Shown here piece by piece: positions 18,170 to 27,812 of a stretch of DNA of 64,000 nucleotides. The position numbers and the translations under genes are program-made. The notes beneath the pieces were generated by a model. It saw only the letters and a list, made by a program, of their open reading frames with translations. It was not told the origin of the DNA and did no database searches. Numbering within the stretch: position 1 is the first letter of the stretch; the number at the start of each line of letters is the position of its first letter. Source of the stretch: Lacinutrix sp. (GTDB taxonomy: Bacteria > Bacteroidota > Bacteroidia > Flavobacteriales > Flavobacteriaceae). The stretch is from positions 62,001-126,000 of the forward strand of contig NZ_JAQWGS010000023.1 in assembly GCF_029238095.1 (NCBI RefSeq), read 5' to 3'.

Positions 18170-20005
18170 TTACTTTTTATTATTTGTCTTGTCTATATCT
18201 GCCATTAAATTATTGGTATCAATTTCTACGCTTTTTACAGTTTTTTTAGCGTCAAAAGAATACGTTGGGTAAGCCCAAGCCCAATCTTTAATAATAGTTG
18301 CACTTGTTGGTTTTTCTCCACGCATCATTTGTAGAGGTATGTATATACTTTCTTTAGAACCATCGGTATAAGTAACTTCAAGATCTATTGGCATTGGCAT
18401 TTCGCCAATACGCTCTAAAGTAACTGTGTTACCTTCTATACTTTTTACACCATAATCTATTGTGTTTGTAGTCATAGTCCAATCAGTTAAATACCACTCT
18501 AATTCTAAACCAGATACTTTTTCTGCAACGCGAATAAAATCGTTTGGTGTTGGGTGTTTAAAAGACCAATCTGTAAAGTATTGTTTTAATGTTTTCTTTA
18601 AGTTGTCTTCACCAATAACATAACCTAATTGAGATAAGAAAACCGATCCTTTGTTATATGCTGTAATACTATAAGCCATATTCGTTTCGTAACGGTCTGC
18701 ATGTGTTGTTTGTGGTTTTTCTTTTCCAGATTTTGCTAAGTAAGTATAACCTCTATAAGCTCCTGCTGCAGGATTATCACTGTTCTTATTGTTAATTTCA
18801 TCCATTGCATGATCACTAATATAACTAGTAAAACCTTCGTCCATCCATTCATGCTTTCCTTCGTTTGTTGCTAATAAGAATTGAAACCATGTATGTGCCA
18901 TTTCGTGCGCTGTAACACCCATTAAACTTCCTAATTTACGTTTTCCAGTAATTAAAGTACACATAGCATATTCCATTCCTCCATCTCCACCTTGTATAAC
19001 AGAGTATTGATCGTAAGGATATTTACCAACATTTTCGCTAAAATATTGCATCATTTCAACTGTTTTGGGCTGAAGGTCTTTCCAGAACTGAAGATTTTCT
19101 GCTGGCAAATCGTTTTTGTAATAGAAATGAAGCATTGGGCCATTAGGTACTTGCATAGTATCGTGAATATAATCTGGATCTGCAGCCCAAGTAAAATCAT
19201 GAACATTTGGTGCCTTAAAATGAAGCGTTTTTTTATCACCTTTAACTACTGGGTTAGGTTGAAGATACCCTGTACCACCAACAACATAGTTCTTATCAAT
19301 AGTTAATTTTAAATCAAAATCTCCCCAAACACCATGAAATTCTCTAGCAATATATGGGTAAGCGTGCCAGCCCTCAAAATCATATTCAGATAATTTAGGA
19401 TACCACTGCGTCATTGATAAAGCAACACCTTCTGCATTATTTCTTCCAGAACGACGAATTTGAACAGGTACTTGAGCATCAAAAACCATATCGAAAGTTA
19501 CACTTTCTCCAGGTTGAATAGCCTTGTTTAAAGTCACCTCTAAAATTGTTCCAACGGTTTCGTGCTTTACACTACTTCCGTTTTGTTTAAGAGAGGTTAC
19601 GTTTATATAACCTATTTCATTAGGCTTTAGTTTGCTTATTCGGCTTTCTTTTTCACTATTAACCTCGTTTACCATTCTTCCATCTGGATCTATAATAGAT
19701 TGTAGTCTTGCATCCATTTCACTTCCTGGTTGAAATGCATTAAAGAATAAATGATAAAACACTTTATTTAATACATCTGGAGAGTTGTTAGTATAAACCA
19801 ATGTCTGTTTTCCTTGATATTGGTAGTTATTAACGTCCATATCTATCTCCATTTTATAGTCTACATGTTGTTGCCAATATGTTGATTTTGCAGAAGAAGA
19901 ATTTGTTGTAGAACCTGTTTTAGTTGATGTTGAAACACTTTTTGATGAGCCACAACTCATTAAAAATAAAGAAGCCGAAAAGCTAAAAAGAAGCACTTTT
20001 TTCAT
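18170..20005 (-). CDS. M1-family metallopeptidase lipoprotein
   Basis: 611 residues. The lipobox LFLMSC with Cys near residue 18 predicts lipidation. The catalytic region has the aminopeptidase substrate motif GGMEYAMC and the zinc motif HEMAHTW followed after 18 residues by the Glu in WMDEGFTSY. It probably acts as a periplasmic or surface zinc aminopeptidase on peptides. An N-terminal beta domain (DMDVNNYQYQGKQTLVYTNN) precedes it, as in other M1 enzymes; the C-terminal repeat domain is short. It is separated from the upstream S8 gene by a strong terminator at 20022-20056. Confidence 0.9.
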   Translation of the reverse strand: MKKVLLFSFSASLFLMSCGSSKSVSTSTKTGSTTNSSSAKSTYWQQHVDYKMEIDMDVNNYQYQGKQTLVYTNNSPDVLNKVFYHLFFNAFQPGSEMDARLQSIIDPDGRMVNEVNSEKESRISKLKPNEIGYINVTSLKQNGSSVKHETVGTILEVTLNKAIQPGESVTFDMVFDAQVPVQIRRSGRNNAEGVALSMTQWYPKLSEYDFEGWHAYPYIAREFHGVWGDFDLKLTIDKNYVVGGTGYLQPNPVVKGDKKTLHFKAPNVHDFTWAADPDYIHDTMQVPNGPMLHFYYKNDLPAENLQFWKDLQPKTVEMMQYFSENVGKYPYDQYSVIQGGDGGMEYAMCTLITGKRKLGSLMGVTAHEMAHTWFQFLLATNEGKHEWMDEGFTSYISDHAMDEINNKNSDNPAAGAYRGYTYLAKSGKEKPQTTHADRYETNMAYSITAYNKGSVFLSQLGYVIGEDNLKKTLKQYFTDWSFKHPTPNDFIRVAEKVSGLELEWYLTDWTMTTNTIDYGVKSIEGNTVTLERIGEMPMPIDLEVTYTDGSKESIYIPLQMMRGEKPTSATIIKDWAWAYPTYSFDAKKTVKSVEIDTNNLMADIDKTNNKK

Positions 20006-20021
20006 TTTAATTTATTTAAAC

Positions 20022-20056
20022 AAAAAAGCCTCAGTAATTATTACTGAGGCTTTTTT
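20022..20056 (-). terminator. Terminator of the S8 protease gene
   Basis: Sixteen-pair perfect stem (core GCCTCAGTAA / TTACTGAGGC) with a three-base loop and six Ts. It lies 12 bases after the leftward S8 gene stop and before the M1 gene start. Confidence 0.9.
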
Positions 20057-20067
20057 AAGATTATTAA

Positions 20068-21681
20068 TTATTTAGATAATTGCGATGCCATAATTAAGGC
20101 ATTATAAGCATTAACCATTTTACCAGACTTTGTTAAATCACTAAATGGTCTAATATCTTCTGCATTACCACCTACAACAACTTTAGTGTTAATAGCTAAA
20201 CCAGAGTCCATAATAACTTGCTTAACTTGAGCAGCAGTTAATTTAGGGTATTGAGACCAAACTAAAGCAGCAACACCAGCAACAGCAGGAGCAGCCATAG
20301 ACGTTCCGCCTTTAGTATCATATTCGTTTTCTGGTGTTGTAGAATATATTTCAGCTCCAGGTGCAAAAACGTCTACGTTTTGTTTTCCGTAGTTAGAAAA
20401 ACTAGCAACCATATTTGTACCATATTTTGGGCCTAATGCGCCAACACGAATATACGTATTACTAACTTCTACATAATTTACATTATCATCTGGAAAATTA
20501 GGTTCGGTATCTACATCTTCACTAGAGTTTCCTGCTGCGTGAACAAAAACAACACCTTTATCACTTGCATATTTTATTGCGTCTCTAACCCAATCAGCAT
20601 GTGGAGAAAAACTTTTACCAAAACTTCCGTTAATTACTTTTGCACCATTATCTACTGCATATCTAATGGCTTTAGCAACGTCTTTATCATATTCATCTCC
20701 ATTTGGTACAGCTCTAATAGCCATAATTTCTACATTGTTACCCACACCATTTGCTCCTAAACCATTGTTACGTTCTGCAGCAATAATTCCAGCAACGTGA
20801 GTACCATGACTTTCAGATTTTTTAACAGGCATCACGTTTCCGTTTCCGTAACCAGGTTTATCGTTAAAATCGTTAGGATTATCTCCTGTTTTTCTACCAT
20901 TAAAGTCTTTGTTTAGGTTATAAGCTACTTGATCTCCATAATACTCAATACCTCCTTTTATTTGGTCTAAAACAGCAGGTAAAGAAGGTGCACCTCTAGA
21001 AAACATATTAGTTGCTGCTTGAACTGCTCCTTTTAATGTTTCATCTTCTGTTTCTATAGCTGCAACTTCTTTAGCAGTATAATCTTCTTTATTAAAATGA
21101 GTTGTTAATGTTTTGTGCGCACCACCAACCATTTTGGTAAGACCATCCATTTGTTGTTTTCCAGCAAGTGCTTGATTGTAATCCGTATCTAATTTAGCTT
21201 TAGCCTCTGCAAATCTTGGAGCACTTGTGTCTCCACTTGCTACTAAGCGAACGTATTCTAATTGCTCATCGTAGCCATCTCCTAAAAAGTTCCAGCCATG
21301 AATATCATCTACATAACCGTTTTTATCATCATCTATACCATTGCCAGCAATTTCTTTTTTGTTAGTCCAAAGTACACCATCTAAATCTTCGTGAGAGATA
21401 TCGATTCCAGAATCAATAACTGCAACTATTATTTTCTGTCCTTTTTTTCCTTTTATAATTTCAGCGTAAGCTTTATCTACACTCATTCCAGGAATAGTGT
21501 CTTTTGCAAGGTCTAGGTGTCCCCAATTATGAGCTTCTGCTTCTGTAAGCGCAGCTTCTTTAAGAGGTGAAGTGTCTATGTTTTCTAATGGAGTTGTTAA
21601 AATTGGTGCTCCACCACCACAGCTAGATAAAATAGCTGCTGAAAATACCGAAAACAAAAGTGTTTTATTTATTAATTTCAT
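20068..21681 (-). CDS. S8 subtilase-family serine protease lipoprotein
   Basis: 537 residues. Lipobox AILSSC with Cys21. The catalytic triad is Asp90 (IIVAVIDSGIDISHEDLDG), His in SHGTHVAGIIAA and Ser in GGTSMAAPAVAGV. Between Asp and His lies an insertion of about 200 residues, predicted mostly helical, which is longer than in subtilisin and occurs in Bacteroidota members. It is probably a periplasmic or surface protease. It forms a cluster of proteolytic envelope genes with the M1 enzyme, but a strong terminator separates them. Confidence 0.92.
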   Translation of the reverse strand: MKLINKTLLFSVFSAAILSSCGGGAPILTTPLENIDTSPLKEAALTEAEAHNWGHLDLAKDTIPGMSVDKAYAEIIKGKKGQKIIVAVIDSGIDISHEDLDGVLWTNKKEIAGNGIDDDKNGYVDDIHGWNFLGDGYDEQLEYVRLVASGDTSAPRFAEAKAKLDTDYNQALAGKQQMDGLTKMVGGAHKTLTTHFNKEDYTAKEVAAIETEDETLKGAVQAATNMFSRGAPSLPAVLDQIKGGIEYYGDQVAYNLNKDFNGRKTGDNPNDFNDKPGYGNGNVMPVKKSESHGTHVAGIIAAERNNGLGANGVGNNVEIMAIRAVPNGDEYDKDVAKAIRYAVDNGAKVINGSFGKSFSPHADWVRDAIKYASDKGVVFVHAAGNSSEDVDTEPNFPDDNVNYVEVSNTYIRVGALGPKYGTNMVASFSNYGKQNVDVFAPGAEIYSTTPENEYDTKGGTSMAAPAVAGVAALVWSQYPKLTAAQVKQVIMDSGLAINTKVVVGGNAEDIRPFSDLTKSGKMVNAYNALIMASQLSK

Positions 21682-21705
21682 GTTATAAATGTTTAGTTGT
21701 TTTTA

Positions 21706-22569
21706 TTAAAGATTAAAAATATCATTACTTGAAAAAGTCCCCTTTAGTCTCACTCCTTTTTCTGTGTGTTTCACAGTAATTAACTCATTAAGTGCATCGT
21801 GTTCCAAAAATAAGTAATAATTATTATCTGCGGCTAAATTTAAGAATTTTTCTTTTTCGTCTAGAGTTAATAAAGGTCTTGTATCGTAACCCATTACAAA
21901 AGGTAAAGGAAGATGCCCAACAGTAGGTAGTAAGTCTGCCATAAAACAAATGGTTATACCGTTGTAATTAATCATGGGAATCATTTGTTTTTCGGTATGA
22001 CCATTAGCAAAGAAAATATCAAATCCTAAAGCTGAATTTTTTAAGATATCATCCTCTGGAAGTTTAGTAAATTTTAAATGACCACTGTCTTCCATAGGCA
22101 TAATATTTTCTTTTAAAAACGAAGCCACTTCTCGACGATTGGGTTGTGTTGCCCATTCCCAATGTTTCTGGTTGCTCCAGAAATGAGCATTTTTAAAAGC
22201 TGGCTCTAAAAGTGTTCTATCTTTGTTGTATTGAATAGAGCCTCCACAATGATCGAAGTGTAGATGCGTCATAAAAACATCTGTGATATCATCGCGATGA
22301 AAACCATATTTTGCTAGTGATTTATCTATAGTATCGTTTCCCCAAAGATGATAATAGCTATAGAATTTTTCGCTTTGCTTGTTTCCCATTCCTGTATCTA
22401 TTAAAAAAAGACGTTTTCCATCTTCAATTAGCAAACAACGAGCAGCAATATCAATCATGTTATTGCTATCTGCTGGATTGGTTCTAGTCCAGAGTGATTT
22501 TGGAACTACTCCAAACATAGCACCTCCATCTAGCTTAAAATTTCCTGCGTTTATTGGGTACAAATTCAT
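21706..22569 (-). CDS. MBL-fold metallo-hydrolase
   Basis: 287 residues, cytoplasmic. The metal motif THLHFDHCGG (H102, H104, D106, H107) and later NGHTEKQMIP (His) and LEHDA (His) complete the usual zinc ligands. The N-terminal GGAMFGVVPKSLW resembles quorum-quenching lactonase or methyl-parathion-hydrolase-type MBL proteins, but the substrate is not assignable. Its start is 24 bases from the S8 gene, in the same direction, suggesting cotranscription. Confidence 0.88.
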   Translation of the reverse strand: MNLYPINAGNFKLDGGAMFGVVPKSLWTRTNPADSNNMIDIAARCLLIEDGKRLFLIDTGMGNKQSEKFYSYYHLWGNDTIDKSLAKYGFHRDDITDVFMTHLHFDHCGGSIQYNKDRTLLEPAFKNAHFWSNQKHWEWATQPNRREVASFLKENIMPMEDSGHLKFTKLPEDDILKNSALGFDIFFANGHTEKQMIPMINYNGITICFMADLLPTVGHLPLPFVMGYDTRPLLTLDEKEKFLNLAADNNYYLFLEHDALNELITVKHTEKGVRLKGTFSSNDIFNL

Positions 22570-22620
22570 AATTGCAAATTATGAAAAACTATGGAATTGT
22601 GAGTAAGTGTTAAGTTTTTA

Positions 22621-24807
22621 TTAAGAAACAACTTGTTGCAAACGCTTACCAAAATCGTAAAGTGCTTTTATTTCTTTAATACTTGCTAATCTTTCTCTTC
22701 CAAAAATAAGTAAATCTCGACCATTAGACTCTACGTGGTAGTATGGGTTGCTTTCAAAGAAATGAGTGATATCATCTGTAAAAAAAGCTTGAATAGCTTG
22801 AGTGTCTTCACCTAATAAATAAAATCTATTAGAGAAATCAGTATGATTTTCTATTGGAATATCTTTAAAGCCAGCAAAAGCATAGACTTTTTCTAGAAAA
22901 CCTTCTTGGTCAAGTGTAAATTCTGGGATGTTTTTATTTAATTTTATGTGAAGCATGGTCGAGCGTATAACTTCTTTAGCAATAAACTCACCTTCTGAAA
23001 ATTCTATATCGAAAGTGTTTAGTGTTTTATTTTTGTCTATTAATTGATTGTAGACATAACTAATTTTTTTTGTTCTAAAAAATAGAAAGTTATCTAAAAA
23101 ATGGGTTTCTCTTACTTTTTTAGAGGTATAATTTAATTGATAATCTTCTGCTAATTCCTCTATTGTTTTTTGTCTTCTTGTTAGGCTATTTTTTATAAGT
23201 TTTGGCACTGGTAATAAGCGACGCAAAGCAAAAGGATGTTTAGAATCTGTATCATGTAAATCTAGACCAAGAACCTCGAAATGACCACCTCTTTTAATAA
23301 ATAATTCTTGATAGTTATTTAGATTCTCCATAACTGTATGATCGACAAATTTACAAAGCGAGAAATCTACTATTACATCTTCTGTTTCTGGAATGGCTTC
23401 AATTTTTGATTTTAACTTATAGAAATTTAAAAAGCTACAAAAATGTTTAACACTTACATAATAATTACGATCCTCTTGATACATTAAAACATTTGGCTTT
23501 AATAAGTTTCGCCCAAAAAGACCAAAGCTCTTATTAATGATTATATGGATAATAAAAGTTACAAAAACACCTGAGGCAATGCCAGAAATTAAACCTACTT
23601 TTAGTGTAACTAATAGCGTAACAAAAAAGATAATAAGCTGCTCTCTACCTATTTTAAAAATCTTTCTTATGTTTTCTGGAGCGGCTAATTTATAGCCTGT
23701 ATATACTAAAATTGCCATTAATGCAGGTAATGGAATACGTTGTAATTGAGTGCTAAATAGCACAATAAAAACAACTAAAAACAGGGCATGAAAAAAGTTC
23801 GAAGACCTATTGCTAGCTCCATTATTTACGTTTACAGAGCTTCTAGCAATAACGGTTACAACGTTTAATCCTCCTAAAAAACCACTACCAACTGTTGCTA
23901 AGCCTAAGGCTTTTAAATCTCTGTTTACATTACTACGTCGTTTTTTTGGATCAAGTTTATCTACCGCTTTAATACTTAATAAGGATTCTATACTCGCTAT
24001 CAACGTAAGTGCCAATACGCTTGTCCAAAAAGGAAAGGTTGCTATTTTACTAAAATTTACAGTTGGTAATTGAGCAATAATTTCAGAAAACTCTGGTATT
24101 CCAGAAATCATATACTCCAAAGCGATTGGGTTTTTTTCGTGGGCTACTAATTCAAAATAATAACTAAATGCGATGGATAGTATTACAATCCACATTGGAG
24201 CAGGAATTAATTGTAAATATTTGTTTCTAATTTTTGAATAAAATATCATAATTAGAAAACTTAATACACCTGCAATCGCAGCAAAAACAAGACCTGTATT
24301 ATCGTAGTGAACAGCATCGTTAATGGTAAATGGAATTTCTAGTAGGTAATCTATAGTGTCTTTTCTTTTTATACGATGCGCTAACATAATATGAAATTGT
24401 TTACCAAGAATAATTAGCCCAATTGCAGCAAGCATACCTTGTATAGCTGAAGATGGAAAAAAATCTGCTAATTTTCCTAAACGTAAAAAACCAAGCACTA
24501 ATAAAATAACACCAGAACAAATTATGGCTGCATAAGCACTTTCCAACCCTAGTGTAGTAATAGCTACCAAAAGCACACCAACCAGTCCGTTTCCTGGCCC
24601 AGCTATTGTAACATTACTACCTCCTAAAAGCGATACTAAAATACCACCAACAACCGCAGCAATAACACCAGCAATTGGAGGAGCCTCGCTTGCCATTGCT
24701 AAGCCTAAACCCAGAGGTAAGGCTATAAGACTAACTACAAAACCCGAAAAAATATTTTTGGGTAATGCCTTAAAAAATGTTTTTATGTTGTTCTTTTTTT
24801 TGCTCAT
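22621..24807 (-). CDS. SulP-family anion transporter with STAS domain and long C-terminal extension
   Basis: 728 residues. A 12-14 helix SulP core (about 15-430; PLGLGLAMASEAPPIAGVIA and NVVTVIARSSVNVNNGASN) is followed by a STAS domain (about 440-540; VIVDFSLCKFVDHTVMENL). SulP proteins carry bicarbonate, sulfate or organic anions; no carbonic anhydrase is adjacent. About 190 residues follow the STAS domain, with no family recognised, ending in GRDLLIFGRERLASIKEIK. Its ATG overlaps the stop of the upstream universal stress gene by four bases, implying translational coupling. Confidence 0.88.
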   Translation of the reverse strand: MSKKKNNIKTFFKALPKNIFSGFVVSLIALPLGLGLAMASEAPPIAGVIAAVVGGILVSLLGGSNVTIAGPGNGLVGVLLVAITTLGLESAYAAIICSGVILLVLGFLRLGKLADFFPSSAIQGMLAAIGLIILGKQFHIMLAHRIKRKDTIDYLLEIPFTINDAVHYDNTGLVFAAIAGVLSFLIMIFYSKIRNKYLQLIPAPMWIVILSIAFSYYFELVAHEKNPIALEYMISGIPEFSEIIAQLPTVNFSKIATFPFWTSVLALTLIASIESLLSIKAVDKLDPKKRRSNVNRDLKALGLATVGSGFLGGLNVVTVIARSSVNVNNGASNRSSNFFHALFLVVFIVLFSTQLQRIPLPALMAILVYTGYKLAAPENIRKIFKIGREQLIIFFVTLLVTLKVGLISGIASGVFVTFIIHIIINKSFGLFGRNLLKPNVLMYQEDRNYYVSVKHFCSFLNFYKLKSKIEAIPETEDVIVDFSLCKFVDHTVMENLNNYQELFIKRGGHFEVLGLDLHDTDSKHPFALRRLLPVPKLIKNSLTRRQKTIEELAEDYQLNYTSKKVRETHFLDNFLFFRTKKISYVYNQLIDKNKTLNTFDIEFSEGEFIAKEVIRSTMLHIKLNKNIPEFTLDQEGFLEKVYAFAGFKDIPIENHTDFSNRFYLLGEDTQAIQAFFTDDITHFFESNPYYHVESNGRDLLIFGRERLASIKEIKALYDFGKRLQQVVS

Positions 24808-25652
24808 TGAATAATTAAAACATCTGTTGGTAACTCGGTTAAAATATGCTCAATATCGTGAGGAAACAACCTGTCCCAAAAAGACATTTTTGTTGGTGCA
24901 TTCATTATTAACAAATCGGCTCTCGCAATTTGAGCATAATGACCTATAGAGTAGCCTTGCGTCCCGAAAATGGGTTGCGATTTTATGGCTATATTTTGAG
25001 TATATTCCTTTGGAATATCTTCAATGATATGGTTTATTCTTGAGCGTTCACGGTTTCGCAAACGTTCTTTTATAATTTGTGCTTTTCTTAAAGATTTATC
25101 ATCTTCAACATTAACATGAATTTCGTTTTGTTTTATTTCTTCAACAATGGTTAATTTTTCCGCTTTAAGTTTTAAACCAATATAAAATGCAGTAGCAATA
25201 GTTTGTTCTGTTTTTGGGTCTTCCAAACCATTAACAACAATGTGTTGACAAGGTACGCGCTCTATTGATGGATTAATAAGTAATAATAAACAGCACTTTG
25301 CTTTTCGGGTAATTTTTCGAGCTATAGAACCAACATAATAAGTAAACAGTTTTTCTCTTTTAGCAGCACCAATGATTAATAAGTCAATATTTTTTTCTTC
25401 AGATGCGTTTAAAATAACGTCAACTGGATTACCAGGTTTAAAGAGGATTTTATAGCTTAATTTTTCATTTTTAAAATTGTCTAGAAAGTTTTTTAGGATT
25501 TTTATTTTTTCTTCAGAAGTCTCACCTACATGAATAATTACAAGTTTACATTCAAAAAATAATGCTAACCTTGCAGCTTCGTATAAGTTAGCTTTTAAGT
25601 TAGGTGAAAAGGCAACACCTATGCCTATGGTTTTAAATGGTTTTGGAAGCAC
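24804..25652 (-). CDS. Universal stress protein (tandem UspA-like domains)
   Basis: About 282 residues from a GTG at 25652 (VLPKPFKTIGIGVAFSPN). An upstream ATG at 25718 is in frame, but it adds 22 residues with no USP counterpart. Two UspA-like lobes are visible; the first has DLLIIGAAKREKLFTYYVGSIARKI and the second ends ADLLIMNAPTKMSFWDRLF and PTDVLIIQ. The G-2x-G-9x-G ATP loop is imperfect, so nucleotide binding is uncertain. The overlap with the SulP gene suggests the protein regulates or senses for that transporter. Confidence 0.78.
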   Translation of the reverse strand: MLPKPFKTIGIGVAFSPNLKANLYEAARLALFFECKLVIIHVGETSEEKIKILKNFLDNFKNEKLSYKILFKPGNPVDVILNASEEKNIDLLIIGAAKREKLFTYYVGSIARKITRKAKCCLLLLINPSIERVPCQHIVVNGLEDPKTEQTIATAFYIGLKLKAEKLTIVEEIKQNEIHVNVEDDKSLRKAQIIKERLRNRERSRINHIIEDIPKEYTQNIAIKSQPIFGTQGYSIGHYAQIARADLLIMNAPTKMSFWDRLFPHDIEHILTELPTDVLIIQ

Positions 25653-25958
25653 GTACAGAAAAATTTCAAAAAAAGTGAAGATAGTATTTTTTACATTAAC
25701 ACAAATTATGCAATACAACTTCGTAATGAAGGTTGAAACTACAATAAAATCTATTGTTTTCTTAATTTAAGCATAGCATTGTTATGGTTAAATTAAAAAA
25801 CAAAGCAACGCTGTAGGTTTTGCAGTAGTTTCAAGATGTAATAGATTTTCTATTGCATAATTTGTGTTTAACCAAACAAGTCGTTAAGATTTGTTAATAG
25901 CTTGTAAGTTTTGATATAATTATCTTTAACTTTAACATTTAAAAACAAGAACAACATT

Positions 25959-27809
25959 ATGTTAGAATTAGCAGGAATTATTATATTAGGAATACTAGCA
26001 CAATGGGTCGCTTGGAAATTTAAAATTCCAGCTATTTTGCCCTTAATATTAATAGGCCTTTTAGTAGGACCAATTGCTGCAGAGTTTTTAAGTGAAGATG
26101 GTACCAAATGGATAGAGCCTATTTGGAATGGAGAAAAAGGACTCTTTCCTGGAGAAAGCTTGTATTACTTTGTGTCTTTGGCCATTAGTATTATTTTATT
26201 TGAAGGCGGTTTAACCCTAAAGCGTTCTGAAATAAAAAATGTAGGTCCAGCAATAACAAAACTAATAACCATAGGCTCTGCAGTAACTTTTTTTGGTGCA
26301 GGTGTTTTAGCGCATTATATTTTTGAATTAAGTTGGGATTTGTCGTTTTTATTTGCTGGCTTAATTATAGTTACAGGACCTACTGTAATTACACCTATTT
26401 TAAGAAACATTCCTTTAAAGAAAGACATCTCCACTATACTAAAATGGGAAGGTATATTAATAGACCCAATAGGAGCCTTAGTGGCTGTATTAGTTTTTGA
26501 GTTTATAAGCGTTGGTGGAGATAGTGGTTTTACAAAAACAGCCTTTTTAGAGTTTGGTAAAATTGTGTTATTTGGTACCACTTTTGGTTTTACATTTGCA
26601 CATGCTTTAGCTTTTGCAATTAATAAAAAAATGATTCCTCATTATTTATTAAATGTTGTTGCGTTGTCTACAGTGCTTCTTGTTTTTGTAGAATCAGAAA
26701 TTTTTGCTCATGAGTCTGGCCTACTTGCCGTTGTGGTTATGGGAATGGTTCTAGGAAATGGAAAATTAGAAAATTTAAAGGAATTATTATATTTTAAAGA
26801 ATCGCTTAGTGTCTTATTAATTTCTATACTATTTATATTACTTGCTGCTAACATTAATATAGAAGATTTAATGTTACTATATACTTGGAAAACAGCTTTG
26901 CTTTTTGCTGTTGTTGTTTTTATTATTAGACCAATTGCAGTGTTTTTAAGTACTCATGGTTCTAAACTAAAGTTTAAAGAAAAACTCTTTATTAGTTGGG
27001 TTGGACCTCGAGGTATTGTGGCAGCAGGTATTGCTTCCTTATTTGGAAGTAAGCTTATAAAACAAGGTGTAGAAGGTGCAGAATACATAACTCCTTTAGT
27101 CTTTATGATTGTTTTAGGAACCGTATTGTTAAACGCAACAACAGCACGATTATTTGCTAAAATAGTTGGTGTATTTTTAACAAAATCTGATGGAATATTA
27201 ATTGTAGGTGCCTCTAAAGTTTCTCGTTTAATTGGGCATTATTTAGAATCTAATGGCAGACATGTGGTGTTAATAGATAGCAATCAAACCAATATTGATA
27301 AAGCAAAAGAATTAGGTCTTGAAGCTATAAACACCAATATATATTCTGATACTTTAATGGATAATATTGAATTAAACGATGTTGGCTATTTAATGGCTTT
27401 AACAGGAAGTAACGATATTAATAAGTATGCTATTAATAAATTTAGTAGCCAGTTTGGAGAAAATGGTTCGTTTAGGTTGGTAAGTGTAGACGAAATGCTG
27501 GATAGTAATAACAATCCAAAAGAAGGATTATTTTCACATACAGATGATTTTACAACACTTAGTGATGTTACTAGAAAGTTTCCTAGCATTCAAGAAATTG
27601 AGTTAAAAGACAAAGCACATTATACTAGCTTAATTGAACTCTCTGATAACGATAAAGATATTATTCCATTATTTTTAAAGAATGAAGCTTCTGAAATACA
27701 AATTATATCTTCGTATAACAAAGATATTGAAAACGTTGGAAAAAACTGGTGTTTAGTTTACCTAGGCAAACCTTTTGATGTTGAAAAAGTAGCGAATGAA
27801 GAAGATTAA
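25959..27809 (+). CDS. CPA1-type sodium:proton antiporter with RCK/TrkA-N domain
   Basis: 616 residues. About 12 membrane helices (1-400) contain the CPA motif regions LILIGLLVGPIA, AGLIIVTGPTVITPIL (ion-site region) and WVGPRGIVAAGIASLFGS. A Rossmann TrkA-N domain follows (about 408-530; ILIVGASKVSRLIGHYLES), giving nucleotide-dependent gating. It probably exchanges Na+ or K+ for protons for pH and salt homeostasis, fitting a marine lifestyle. Two membrane-protein genes follow at 3 and 0 bases spacing, so the three are one operon. Confidence 0.9.
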   Translation: MLELAGIIILGILAQWVAWKFKIPAILPLILIGLLVGPIAAEFLSEDGTKWIEPIWNGEKGLFPGESLYYFVSLAISIILFEGGLTLKRSEIKNVGPAITKLITIGSAVTFFGAGVLAHYIFELSWDLSFLFAGLIIVTGPTVITPILRNIPLKKDISTILKWEGILIDPIGALVAVLVFEFISVGGDSGFTKTAFLEFGKIVLFGTTFGFTFAHALAFAINKKMIPHYLLNVVALSTVLLVFVESEIFAHESGLLAVVVMGMVLGNGKLENLKELLYFKESLSVLLISILFILLAANINIEDLMLLYTWKTALLFAVVVFIIRPIAVFLSTHGSKLKFKEKLFISWVGPRGIVAAGIASLFGSKLIKQGVEGAEYITPLVFMIVLGTVLLNATTARLFAKIVGVFLTKSDGILIVGASKVSRLIGHYLESNGRHVVLIDSNQTNIDKAKELGLEAINTNIYSDTLMDNIELNDVGYLMALTGSNDINKYAINKFSSQFGENGSFRLVSVDEMLDSNNNPKEGLFSHTDDFTTLSDVTRKFPSIQEIELKDKAHYTSLIELSDNDKDIIPLFLKNEASEIQIISSYNKDIENVGKNWCLVYLGKPFDVEKVANEED

Positions 27810-27812
27810 TTA

